NCBI GenBank assembly: GCA_934090595.1
Contig: CAKOJO010000038.1
Span: 1-10,261, forward strand
Source of the DNA: an uncultured Bacilli bacterium
GTDB lineage: Bacteria > Bacillota_I > Bacilli_A > RF39 > UBA660
Length of the DNA: 10,261 nucleotides
Direction: 5' to 3'
This document shows, piece after piece, positions 1-6,189 of the stretch. Position numbers and translations under genes: made by a program. The notes under the pieces are model-generated. The model saw only the letters and a list, made by a program, of their open reading frames with translations, did no database searches and had not been told where the DNA came from. The first letter of the stretch is position 1. Every line of letters starts with the position of its first letter.

Positions 1-80
<80 letters not shown>

Positions 81-293
81 AATTATTTGTTTTTAGTTTG
101 ATTTTCTTTATTTCCTAGCTATCTCAAATTGACGTTTTGCTCAGTTTTCAAAGATCAAATCTTTTTGTTTCACTTTTCTCAAGTGCTTTTTAATTATATC
201 AAATGGTTTTTTAAAAGTCAACTACTTTTTGCAATTTTTTTAATTTTTTTCATTAAATTTTTTGTCGTTTTTTGTTGGCTTTTTCATTCGACG
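81..293 (-). other. 16S rRNA 5' leader (pre-rRNA spacer)
   Basis: About 213 nt lie between the predicted rRNA transcription start and the 16S 5' end. I see no protein gene in it. It carries a boxA-like antitermination element (listed separately) followed by GAGCAAAACGTCAA, the order seen in Bacillus rRNA leaders. The upstream half is very T-rich on the plus strand. The 16S processing stem presumably pairs with sequence beyond the window, so it cannot be checked here. Confidence 0.7.
143..157 (-). promoter_or_regulatory. boxA-like rRNA antitermination element
   Basis: On the minus strand the sequence is TGATCTTTGAAAACT, close to the Bacillus boxA form TGTTCTTTGAAAACT found in 16S leaders. It is correctly placed between the rRNA promoter and the 16S gene. 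In known systems boxA RNA is bound by NusB-NusE (S10) so that polymerase can pass through untranslated rRNA genes. The match is seen in the sequence; the function is inferred from the family. Confidence 0.75.
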
Positions 294-299
294 TTTACT

Positions 300-328
300 A
301 ATATATCAGATTGATTTTTGTTTGTCAA
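300..328 (-). promoter_or_regulatory. rRNA operon promoter (sigma-A type)
   Basis: The minus strand has TTGACA (323-328), a 17-bp spacer and TATATT (300-305), with TG one base before the -10 (TGATATATT). The predicted start is near 293. The -35 is perfect, the spacing is ideal and the -10 has one mismatch. Only one clear promoter is seen, whereas Bacillus rRNA operons often have tandem P1/P2. Confidence 0.88.
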
Positions 329-426
329 CAAAAAAATGAAAATTTTTTATTTTTTTTTAATTTTTTTGTTTTTCTATATATATTATGCTTAAAATCACTA
401 CTTTATCACTACTATTGATACTAATT
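329..426 (-). promoter_or_regulatory. A/T-tract UP-element-like region upstream of rRNA promoter
   Basis: Between the DUF402 gene and the rRNA -35 lies a gene-free stretch dominated by phased A and T runs at 330-375. This is the composition expected of an UP element contacted by the RNA polymerase alpha C-terminal domain at strong rRNA promoters. Further upstream a 9-bp direct repeat (ATCACTACT at 394-402 and 405-413) occurs with an 11-bp period. No convincing terminator for the DUF402 gene was found here. Confidence 0.5.
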
Positions 427-963
427 TTAAATTTTTACTTTTTTTATTTTTTTAAATTCTTCATAATATTTTTTTGTAGTATTTTCATCAAATGGGTATT
501 CTTTGTTTCTTACTTTTTCTATTAATGTTGTTAATTCACTTCTTAATATTTTGTCTATTTTTTTTGAATAGTTCATTATCCTTTTATGGTATTGATATTC
601 TCCTCTATCTAAAACTTTAAATGAACCATCCGGAAATACTCTTAGATCTAAATCATAGTCTATATATTTGATAGTGTTATTTTCAATTATATATGGTGAT
701 GCAATATTGCAATAATAATAAATACCTGTTGGTTTTATTTGACCTATTATATTAAACCAATTATCTTTTGAAAAGTACATAATTGCTGGCTCTTTTGTTC
801 TCCATGTTCTCCCATCTGATTCTGTTACTAATGTTTTATAGTTTCCAAATATAGCATAATCTTTAGTTTGATCTATATATATTGCTTGATCCCAACTTCT
901 ATGAATTTTATGATCGTGTTTATAACTATGTATATTTAATCTATCTCCAACCTTAAATTCCAT
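427..963 (-). CDS. DUF402 nucleoside tri-/diphosphate phosphatase (Ntdp, YgaC-like)
   Basis: This matches the Firmicutes DUF402 family (B. subtilis YgaC, S. aureus Ntdp), metal-dependent enzymes that hydrolyse the terminal phosphates of nucleoside tri- and diphosphates. Visible family signatures, numbered from the first ATG (966), are IHSYKHD (12-18), VTESDGRTWRTKEPAI (47-62), the WFNII stretch (70-74), YYCNIASP (84-91), the acidic DYDLDLRVFPDG block (103-114), which supplies likely metal ligands, and LDRGEY (119-124). The length of about 178 aa is usual. Two adjacent ATGs (966 and 963) are possible. I chose 963 because GGGAG at 971-975 is then 7 nt away rather than 4. The gene is apparently monocistronic, between the S41 protease and the rRNA operon. 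The family assignment is strong; the exact physiological substrate is unknown. Confidence 0.9.
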   Translation of the reverse strand: MEFKVGDRLNIHSYKHDHKIHRSWDQAIYIDQTKDYAIFGNYKTLVTESDGRTWRTKEPAIMYFSKDNWFNIIGQIKPTGIYYYCNIASPYIIENNTIKYIDYDLDLRVFPDGSFKVLDRGEYQYHKRIMNYSKKIDKILRSELTTLIEKVRNKEYPFDENTTKKYYEEFKKIKKVKI

Positions 964-985
964 CATATCACTCCCTATTGGTTTT

Positions 986-1014
986 ATTATATATCATTTT
1001 TATAAATAAAACAA
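986..1014 (-). promoter_or_regulatory. Promoter for the DUF402 gene
   Basis: The minus strand has TTGTTT (1009-1014), a 17-bp spacer and a perfect TATAAT (986-991). This gives a predicted leader of about 16 nt containing the GGGAG ribosome-binding site. The -35 matches at only three of six positions. Confidence 0.55.
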
Positions 1015-1072
1015 ATTAATTTACATTGTATATTATTGTTAAAAATATTTAGTATTATTTTTATAAATAAAG

Positions 1073-1100
1073 AAAAAAACAAATAGTTTCCTATTTGTTT
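1073..1100 (-). terminator. Intrinsic terminator of the S41 protease gene
   Basis: A perfect 10-bp stem (1077-1086 with 1091-1100) is closed by a GAAA tetraloop on the minus strand and followed by a run of Ts. The 5' arm starts inside the last codons and the TAG stop of the protease gene, so coding sequence and terminator overlap. Confidence 0.92.
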
Positions 1101-2338
1101 AATGTTTCTATTGCTTTTTGAAGTTGATTGTCATCTTCATCTTTTTGTGTTTCATAATACTTTTCATTAAGTTTTTCTTCTATAGTTGGTTTTATACCAG
1201 TTTTGTCAATACTATTTCCTTTTGATGTCAACCATGTTTCTGCAGTATATTTTACCATTGAGCCATTTGATAAGTTTAATACCTTTTGAACAGTTCCTTT
1301 TCCATATGTTGTTGTTCCTATTAGAGTTGCACCATATTCTTCATTTAATGCTGCCGCTAATACTTCTGATCCTGAAGCACTTCCTCCATTGATTAGAACG
1401 GCAATTTTGTATTTTCTATTGTTGTTTTCTGTAGAGTATATCTTTTCTACTTTTTCTTTTGTTTTGATTTGACAAATTACTTGATCTTTGTTTAAGAACA
1501 AGTTTGCTATGTTTTTAACAGATTCTAAATGACCACCAGTATTGCTTCTTACATCTATTATTAAGCTATTAATATTTTGTTTTTCTAATTGTTCTAATTG
1601 TTCTTTAAATTGTTCATCCGTATTTAATGCAAATATAGATATGTACATGTATCCTATTTTTTTATTATTTTTTTCTATTACTTTTGATGTTACTGATGGA
1701 ATAGAGATAGTCCCTGTTGATAGTGTTACGTTTTTTTCTTCATTTTCTCTTTTTATTGTGACTGTAAATGGTTTTTTATAGCTCTTTATTTTGTTTGTTA
1801 CTTCTTTTAGTTCTTTGTTTTCAGTTGATTCATTATCCACTTTTGTTATTATGTCATTTTCTTTTATTCCCGCTTTTGATGCTGGTGAATTTTCAAAAAC
1901 ACTTGCTACTACTATGTTTTTGTCTTTATCTTGTGTTACTTCTAGTCCTATTCCTGTAAATGTTCCATTTAGTCTAAGATTAAAATCTTCTGATTCTTCT
2001 TCATCAAAGTATACAGAGTATTGATCTCCAAGAAAATCCATCATTCCTTGAATGGCTGCTTCACTTAGTTTATCTTTATCTACTTTGCCATAGTATTCAT
2101 TTAATATTGTATTGTATACCTTTTCTATTTCAGTTGCATTTGCTTTGCTCACTTTGCATTCAGCACATTTATTACTAAATATTACTTCTCCTACTAGTAG
2201 GCCTAATATTAAAGACATAATTATTACAATTATTAACTCGGCAGAATTAAATCTAACTTTATCTAGTTGAAGTTTTTTTTCTATTATTTTAAGTGCACTT
2301 TTTGTTTTTTTATTTATTTTGTCTTTTATATTTTTCAT
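1091..2338 (-). CDS. S41 family C-terminal processing protease (CtpA/CtpB-like) with PDZ domain
   Basis: This is a membrane-anchored serine protease that cleaves extracytoplasmic proteins at C-terminal segments. Layout: basic cytoplasmic N-terminus (1-30), one transmembrane helix (about 34-54), PDZ domain (about 122-205, with TGIGLEV and SPASKAGIKENDII) and the S41 catalytic domain (about 225-385). The motif DVRSNTGGHLES (262-273) corresponds to the family D-R-N-P-G-G block. The catalytic dyad is visible: Ser322 in NGGSASGSE and Lys347 in YGKGTVQ, 25 residues apart as in characterised Ctp proteases. The 415-aa length is typical. The C-terminal tail (385-415) is charged and lacks an obvious peptidoglycan-binding domain. 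The start at 2338 has GGTGA about 6 nt upstream. No partner gene such as spoIVFA or a regulator is adjacent, so the substrate is unknown. Cys58 and Cys61 just outside the membrane helix are a minor oddity. Confidence 0.95.
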   Translation of the reverse strand: MKNIKDKINKKTKSALKIIEKKLQLDKVRFNSAELIIVIIMSLILGLLVGEVIFSNKCAECKVSKANATEIEKVYNTILNEYYGKVDKDKLSEAAIQGMMDFLGDQYSVYFDEEESEDFNLRLNGTFTGIGLEVTQDKDKNIVVASVFENSPASKAGIKENDIITKVDNESTENKELKEVTNKIKSYKKPFTVTIKRENEEKNVTLSTGTISIPSVTSKVIEKNNKKIGYMYISIFALNTDEQFKEQLEQLEKQNINSLIIDVRSNTGGHLESVKNIANLFLNKDQVICQIKTKEKVEKIYSTENNNRKYKIAVLINGGSASGSEVLAAALNEEYGATLIGTTTYGKGTVQKVLNLSNGSMVKYTAETWLTSKGNSIDKTGIKPTIEEKLNEKYYETQKDEDDNQLQKAIETLNK

Positions 2339-2356
2339 ATCTTATCACCAATTATA

Positions 2357-2365
2357 ATAATATCA
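2357..2365 (-). promoter_or_regulatory. Extended -10 promoter candidate for the S41 protease gene
   Basis: The minus strand has TGATATTAT, an extended -10 (TG, one base, TATTAT at 2357-2362) with no good -35. The start would lie near 2350, leaving about 12 nt of leader including GGTGA. An overlapping TATAAT at 2351-2356 would leave even less leader and is less likely. Confidence 0.4.
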
Positions 2366-2417
2366 CATATTTTAATAGTTATAAACTGATTTTTTGTTTT
2401 TTTAGATTGTTTTATGT

Positions 2418-2440
2418 AAAAAAGAAGCTTAATGCCTCTT
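2418..2440 (-). terminator. Intrinsic terminator of the LolA-like lipoprotein gene
   Basis: On the minus strand, AAGAGGC pairs with GCTTCTT (one G-U pair) around a 5-nt loop and is followed by Ts. It lies 7 nt downstream of the lipoprotein stop codon. Confidence 0.8.
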
Positions 2441-2447
2441 AATTATT

Positions 2448-3602
2448 TTATTTTTCATTCATTGTTGCTACTACATTTAATGATTTAGCAACTTGTAGTA
2501 ATTCTTGTTTGTTCATTGTATCTGATGCTATGTAGTATTCTATTCCATTGCTGGTCCATGTATATGAAACATCTGTTAATGATCCTACTGTGTCTATTAG
2601 TAAGAATGGTTCTCCGTAAGTTGGCACTATTGTTAATTCGTCTGATGCTTTAACTGTTTCTTGTACTAATATGAATGGATTGTCTCCTGAGAATGTCATT
2701 ATCATTCTTTGACCATTTTCTGTTTGAATTGTTTCTTTGTTTGATAGCGATGTGTTAGTAGGTAAATAGAATGGGAACAATGAATCTTCTAATGATGAAG
2801 TAGCTTCTTCTTTAGTTGTTGTTTCTTGACCTTGTTGTTGTTCTTCTGTTTGTTCTTGATTATTTTGTTGTTCTTCTGTTTGTTCATTGCTATCTTGTTT
2901 TGTATTATTGCTATCTTGGTTTTTATTTTCGTTTTGTTTTTGGCTATTATCTTTTGTATTTTCAGTATCTACTTGATATTCTTTTGCAACTTTTTCTAGT
3001 TTGAAGTATTCATCATCAAATGTTGGTTTTTTATCAATATTAGATACTGTAAACTCTATGTATGGAACATTTTTGTCATTTAGTACTTTTACTTGTTTTA
3101 AAGTACTATTTTTATCTAATATTATTTGTTGTTTTTTATATGTTGGATTATTTGGATAGTTTACTTTGGTTGTAAAAATAAAATTGTTGTCTTGTTGTTC
3201 AAATGTTGCTTCTTTATCATTTTTTAAGTCATTTACTAGTGAACCTAATAAATATACTTGAGAGTTGTTATTTGGCCATGTTGATTGGAATTTGAAGCTC
3301 TTATTGATTGATGGTGATATTACATATACTCCATCGCTATTTTTTAAAATTATTTGTTTATAGTCGTTTGCTTTGTTTGTTAATACTACTTTATAGTTTT
3401 CATCTTTTTTGTAACTTACTTCAACATCATATTTGTATGTATCATCATTGTTGGTTAAGGACATTTCTCCTTCGATATAATAGCTTTTTAAATTGTCTGA
3501 ATCTTTTATGAAGTTTTCTTTTATTTTATCTTCATTTAAAGTTCCACATCCTGTCAATAATAGTGTCATTACTAAAGCAATGCTTAAAAACTTTTTTTTC
3601 AT
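2448..3602 (-). CDS. LolA-like (YdcC-type) lipoprotein with C-terminal DUF4367-like domain
   Basis: The N-terminus is a lipoprotein signal peptide: MKKKF, a hydrophobic core, then the lipobox LLTGC with Cys19 as the lipidated residue, so the protein should sit on the outer face of the membrane. Residues about 25-203 look like the LolA/LolB-type half-barrel found in Firmicutes lipoproteins such as B. subtilis YdcC and clostridial GerS, with alternating beta-strands and the pattern YYIEGEMSL...YKYDVEVSYKK. A hydrophilic linker rich in Gln, Asn, Glu and Thr spans 212-268 and contains two EQTEEQQ units. The C-terminal part (273-380), with LPFYLP-like and GEPFLLI segments, resembles DUF4367. The start has AGAAGGAGTG about 6 nt upstream. 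The gene has its own terminator and faces the divergent DUF378 gene. The domain names rest on pattern recognition only. YdcC is known from sporulation, but nothing in this window shows that this organism sporulates. Confidence 0.75.
   Translation of the reverse strand: MKKKFLSIALVMTLLLTGCGTLNEDKIKENFIKDSDNLKSYYIEGEMSLTNNDDTYKYDVEVSYKKDENYKVVLTNKANDYKQIILKNSDGVYVISPSINKSFKFQSTWPNNNSQVYLLGSLVNDLKNDKEATFEQQDNNFIFTTKVNYPNNPTYKKQQIILDKNSTLKQVKVLNDKNVPYIEFTVSNIDKKPTFDDEYFKLEKVAKEYQVDTENTKDNSQKQNENKNQDSNNTKQDSNEQTEEQQNNQEQTEEQQQGQETTTKEEATSSLEDSLFPFYLPTNTSLSNKETIQTENGQRMIMTFSGDNPFILVQETVKASDELTIVPTYGEPFLLIDTVGSLTDVSYTWTSNGIEYYIASDTMNKQELLQVAKSLNVVATMNEK
2835..2885. repeat. Tandem 30-bp period repeat in lipoprotein linker
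   Basis: An identical 21-bp unit occurs at 2835-2855 and 2865-2885, encoding the repeated Gln/Glu-rich linker segment EQTEEQQ. Such in-frame low-complexity repeats can change length by slippage without breaking the frame. Confidence 0.8.
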
Positions 3603-3629
3603 ATTTCACTCCTTCTTTTCTTTCATTTA

Positions 3630-3635
3630 ATTATA
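3630..3635 (-). promoter_or_regulatory. -10 candidate for the LolA-like lipoprotein gene
   Basis: A perfect TATAAT on the minus strand lies in the divergent intergenic region, 28 nt from the lipoprotein start codon. I see no good -35 at 16-18 bp. The surrounding 3603-3717 segment must also hold the promoter of the DUF378 gene on the other strand, where I see only poor candidates (CATAAT near 3682). Confidence 0.3.
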
Positions 3636-3717
3636 TTTATATATTTTTTTATTATTCGTGAATATTTTCATTTTTTTGGTACATAATATTTAACGAAATA
3701 GGAAAAGGAGGAATTAT

Positions 3718-3909
3718 ATGAGTACTTTACAAAAGGTAGCTTTAGTATTCACCATAATTGGTGCAATCGTATGGCTTCTTGTTGGTTTATTTGATTTTAA
3801 TTTAGTTACTTCTTTATTCGGAGAAGCTAATATTATATCTAGAATTATTTATATAATTGTAGGTATATGTGGATTAATAAATATTGGACTATTTTTTGAA
3901 GAAGATTAA
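3718..3909 (+). CDS. DUF378 small membrane protein (YuzA-like)
   Basis: This 63-aa protein matches the DUF378 family (B. subtilis YuzA): a start STLQKVALVFTIIGAIVWLLVGLFDFNLV followed by LFGEANIISRIIYIIVGICGL. It has two hydrophobic helices (about 6-27 and 42-60) joined by a short loop with the family's conserved SRIIY segment, and an acidic C-terminus (FFEED). The start is set by a strong AAGGAGGA 5-6 nt upstream. It is the only plus-strand gene in the window, divergent from the LolA-like lipoprotein and convergent with frr. No function is established for the family and none is claimed here. The family assignment is strong for so short a protein. Confidence 0.9.
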   Translation: MSTLQKVALVFTIIGAIVWLLVGLFDFNLVTSLFGEANIISRIIYIIVGICGLINIGLFFEED

Positions 3910-3940
3910 AAAAACTCAAGATTTTGTTTCTTGAGTTTTT
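3910..3940. terminator. Bidirectional terminator between the DUF378 gene and frr
   Basis: An 11-bp stem (3910-3920 with 3930-3940), AAAAACTCAAG against its complement, surrounds a 9-nt loop and is flanked by A and T runs. It therefore works as an intrinsic terminator in both directions. It starts at the DUF378 stop codon and ends one base before the frr stop codon. Confidence 0.9.
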
Positions 3941-4486
3941 TTATATTTCCATTAATTCTTTTTCTTTTTCTTTTGTTAGTTCTTCTATTTTCTTGTTATA
4001 GTCATTTACTACTTCTTGAATAATATCTATTACGTTTTTTTCTTGGTCTTCTGGAAGTTCGTCGTTTTTAACCATTTCTATTACATCTCTACGAATGTTT
4101 CTTATAGCTATTCTTCCTTCTTCAGCGTATTCTTTTACTACTTTAACTAATTCTCTTCTTCTTTCTTCAGTTAGTTGTGGAATAGTTATAAATACTGTTT
4201 CTCCATTATTATTTGGAGTAACACCAAGGTTTGCTTCAAATATTGCTTTTTCTATTGCTCCAAGTAAGTTTTTGTCAAATGGTTTAACACTTAATTGTCT
4301 TGCTTCTGGAACGAATATTGTAGCAACTTGTTTTACTGGTGTTGGTGTTCCATAGTATGATACCATTACATCGTCTAACATGCTTGGATTAGCGCGTCCT
4401 GCTCTTACAGTGGTAAATCTTTCTTCAAGGTTTTTAATTGCTTTGTTCATTTTTTCAATTGCAATTTGTTTATAGTCGTTATTCAT
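3941..4486 (-). CDS. frr: Ribosome recycling factor (RRF)
   Basis: RRF works with EF-G to split the post-termination ribosome so that subunits and mRNA can be reused. The 181-aa length and sequence are typical: an N-terminal helix, the conserved TVRAGRANPSMLD (26-38), the hinge and domain II (YGTPTPVKQVA at 45-56, VPEARQLSVKPFD at 59-71), LGVTPNNNGE (87-96), PQLTEERRRELVK (103-115) and the long C-terminal helices ending in a Lys/Glu-rich coil. The start has GAAGGAG about 7 nt upstream. In most bacteria frr follows pyrH. Here the upstream gene is a lipoprotein separated by a terminator, and frr has its own promoter. Confidence 0.98.
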   Translation of the reverse strand: MNNDYKQIAIEKMNKAIKNLEERFTTVRAGRANPSMLDDVMVSYYGTPTPVKQVATIFVPEARQLSVKPFDKNLLGAIEKAIFEANLGVTPNNNGETVFITIPQLTEERRRELVKVVKEYAEEGRIAIRNIRRDVIEMVKNDELPEDQEKNVIDIIQEVVNDYNKKIEELTKEKEKELMEI

Positions 4487-4507
4487 AGTTATCTCTCCTT
4501 CATATAA

Positions 4508-4536
4508 ATTATATCAAATAAGGATTAAAATGTGAA
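4508..4536 (-). promoter_or_regulatory. frr promoter
   Basis: The minus strand has TTCACA (4531-4536), a 17-bp spacer and TATAAT (4508-4513), with TG one base before the -10. The predicted leader is about 15 nt. It begins within the tail of the preceding terminator, so frr is probably expressed as a separate unit. Confidence 0.75.
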
Positions 4537-4537
4537 T

Positions 4538-4565
4538 AAAAACTGATACTTTTTATGGTATCAGT
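4538..4565 (-). terminator. Terminator after the rpsB-tsf-lipoprotein unit
   Basis: A perfect 8-bp stem ACTGATAC/GTATCAGT (4542-4549 with 4558-4565) is followed on the minus strand by five Ts. It begins 5 nt after the lipoprotein stop codon. The A/T-rich loop contains a T run, so weak activity on the other strand is possible, but no plus-strand gene reaches it. Confidence 0.9.
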
Positions 4566-4569
4566 TCTA

Positions 4570-5202
4570 TTATTTTGATATTTTTTCAAAACCTTCGAGT
4601 AGTAATTTTTGATATTGATCTGTTAGTTTTATATTATTACTTGATGAGTCGAATTCAAAATCATCATAATAGCCATATATTTTTTTATCTAATATAAAGA
4701 CTATTGCTGGTGTTGAAAATACCTTTTCTTCAGTTTTATAAACTTGTTGTTCTTTTTCTACATTTAATGTAGTTATGTAATCATTTAGTTTTTCTAACAT
4801 TTCACCATATAGTTTAGTTCCATCTGAGGTTTTGACTAGTTTTTCATCTTTTATTTCGTATTTGGGGTTATTATCTTTATAATTATAATAATATATGTCA
4901 ATATTATAATCTTTTTCTATATTGTTTAAAGAGTCTACAAGATATCTTGATTTATTATCTTGTGGTTCTCCGATAAAGATTACGTTATTTGATGAAAAAA
5001 CGTTATTTATATTATTCATGTCCAAGTATTTAAAGTTGTTATCTTTTTCTATATTTAGTTGATAATTTGTACTATTATAGTTTTCGTATTCGACTTTAAA
5101 GTTTAGGCCATCAATAACTTGCTCTTCTTTTTCTATTTGTGGTTTTATTTCACATCCACATATTAGAAAAATTGATATTATTAGTATTATGTACTTCTTC
5201 AT
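4570..5202 (-). CDS. Putative lipoprotein with degenerate thioredoxin-like fold (no CxxC)
   Basis: I do not recognise a named family. The N-terminus is a lipoprotein signal: MKKY, a run of Ile/Leu, then ICGC with Cys17 as the probable lipid-modified residue. Residues about 70-178 follow a thioredoxin-like pattern: the strand NNVIFIGEP (72-80), the segment where CxxC is expected (QDNKS, 81-85, no cysteine), a helix (RYLVDSLNNIEKDY), the strand IDIYYYN (101-107), and then the STPAIVFILDKKIYGYYD segment (163-180). That segment resembles the cis-Pro strand-turn-strand of thioredoxins and of bacteriocin-transport accessory proteins. If so, it would be a non-redox, surface-exposed Trx-fold protein. 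It starts 4 nt after the tsf stop without a good ribosome-binding site, suggesting translational coupling, and ends at a strong terminator. It occupies the place where pyrH is usually found. The lipoprotein call is solid; the fold is inference. Confidence 0.65.
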   Translation of the reverse strand: MKKYIILIISIFLICGCEIKPQIEKEEQVIDGLNFKVEYENYNSTNYQLNIEKDNNFKYLDMNNINNVFSSNNVIFIGEPQDNKSRYLVDSLNNIEKDYNIDIYYYNYKDNNPKYEIKDEKLVKTSDGTKLYGEMLEKLNDYITTLNVEKEQQVYKTEEKVFSTPAIVFILDKKIYGYYDDFEFDSSSNNIKLTDQYQKLLLEGFEKISK

Positions 5203-5206
5203 GTTG

Positions 5207-6082
5207 TTATCCGTTTATTTGATTTTTTACTTCCTCTGCAAAGTTTTCAACTTTCTTTTCCATACCTTCGCCTACTTCATATCTTACAAGTTTTAGAATT
5301 GTTCCTCCATTTTGAGCAACGTATTTTTCAACTGTTTCTTTGTTTTCAGCTTTGATAAATATTTGATCAGTTAAACATACTTCTTCATAGAATTTTTTTA
5401 CTTTTCCAACCATGATTTGTTCAATTCTATCTTCTGGTTTTCCTTCGTTTAGTAATTGTTCTCTCATGATTGTTTTTTCTTTTTCTAGTACTTCAGTTGG
5501 TACTTCTTGTTCATTTAAGTATAATGGTCTCATTGCAGCAGCATGCATTGCTACTTCTTTTGCTACTTCTTCATTTGCTCCTTCAAGTAGAGTTAATGCA
5601 ACGATTCTACCACCCATATGTGTATATGAACCAAATACTTGTGAATCTGTTTTTTCTAGTTTTTCAAATCTTCTGAAACTAATTTTTTCTCCGATTGTTG
5701 AAGTGATAGCTATTATTTTGTCACTAATCTTTTCACCATTTACTTCAAGATTTAGTGCTTCTTCCATAGTTGTAACATCGCTTTCTAATAAATCTTTAGA
5801 TAGTTCGTTTACAAAGCTTTGGAATTTTTCGTTTTTAGCAACAAAGTCTGTTTCTGAGTTTACTTCGATTACAACAGCTTTATTTCCTTCGATTAAAACG
5901 TTAGCTAATCCTTCTGCTGCTATTCTTTCCGCTTTTTTAGCAGCTTTTGATATACCTTTTTCTCTTAACCATGTAATTGCTTCTTCCATGTCTCCATTTG
6001 TTTCTTGAAGGGCTTTTTTGCAATCCATCATTCCTGCCCCTGTTTTTTCTCTTAATTCTTTTACATCTTGAGCGCTAAACAT
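5207..6082 (-). CDS. tsf: Elongation factor Ts (EF-Ts)
   Basis: EF-Ts is the nucleotide exchange factor that releases GDP from EF-Tu. The N-terminal UBA-like domain is clear (LREKTGAGMMDCKKAL, 10-25, and EEAITWLREKGISKAAKK), followed by the EF-Tu-contacting TDFVAKN motif (78-84) and the two core subdomains (SFRRFEKL and later VAKEVAMHAAAMRP). The length of 291 aa is typical of Bacilli. The start at 6082 has AGGAGG about 7 nt upstream. It lies 14 nt after rpsB, the classic pair, and its partner gene tuf is at the right edge of this window. The next gene starts 4 nt downstream and is a lipoprotein rather than pyrH. Confidence 0.98.
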   Translation of the reverse strand: MFSAQDVKELREKTGAGMMDCKKALQETNGDMEEAITWLREKGISKAAKKAERIAAEGLANVLIEGNKAVVIEVNSETDFVAKNEKFQSFVNELSKDLLESDVTTMEEALNLEVNGEKISDKIIAITSTIGEKISFRRFEKLEKTDSQVFGSYTHMGGRIVALTLLEGANEEVAKEVAMHAAAMRPLYLNEQEVPTEVLEKEKTIMREQLLNEGKPEDRIEQIMVGKVKKFYEEVCLTDQIFIKAENKETVEKYVAQNGGTILKLVRYEVGEGMEKKVENFAEEVKNQING

Positions 6083-6096
6083 AGTATACCTCCTAA

Positions 6097-6189
6097 TTAT
6101 TTTAATGCTTCCAATAAGTCAGCTTTTTTCATTGTACTATAACCTTTTACTTCTTTTTCTTTAGCTAATGCTTTTAGTTCTGCTAAAGT
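6097..6189 (-). other. Rho_N/SAP-like module encoded at the 3' end of rpsB
   Basis: Codons 281-311 of S2 encode two predicted short helices joined by the loop GYS, in the pattern T-x-AELK-x-LAKEK-x(3)-GY-x(2)-MKKADL-x(2)-ALK. In Rho and other Rho_N/SAP-type proteins such helix-loop-helix modules bind nucleic acid or accompany nucleic-acid-binding domains. The match to the L20 tail is 21 of 31 residues. Confidence 0.7.

Noticed and set aside
129..314. 61-codon open frame on the plus strand
   Set aside because: It lies across the rRNA leader and promoter, is Phe-rich because of T runs and has no ribosome-binding site.
2835..2885. Short repeats as a CRISPR array
   Set aside because: There are only two units, they lie in frame within a coding linker, and there are no unique spacers of regular size.
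5412..6008. 198-codon open frame on the plus strand
   Set aside because: It is the antisense shadow of tsf with Ser/Phe-rich low-complexity content and no ribosome-binding site. EF-Ts on the other strand is unmistakable.
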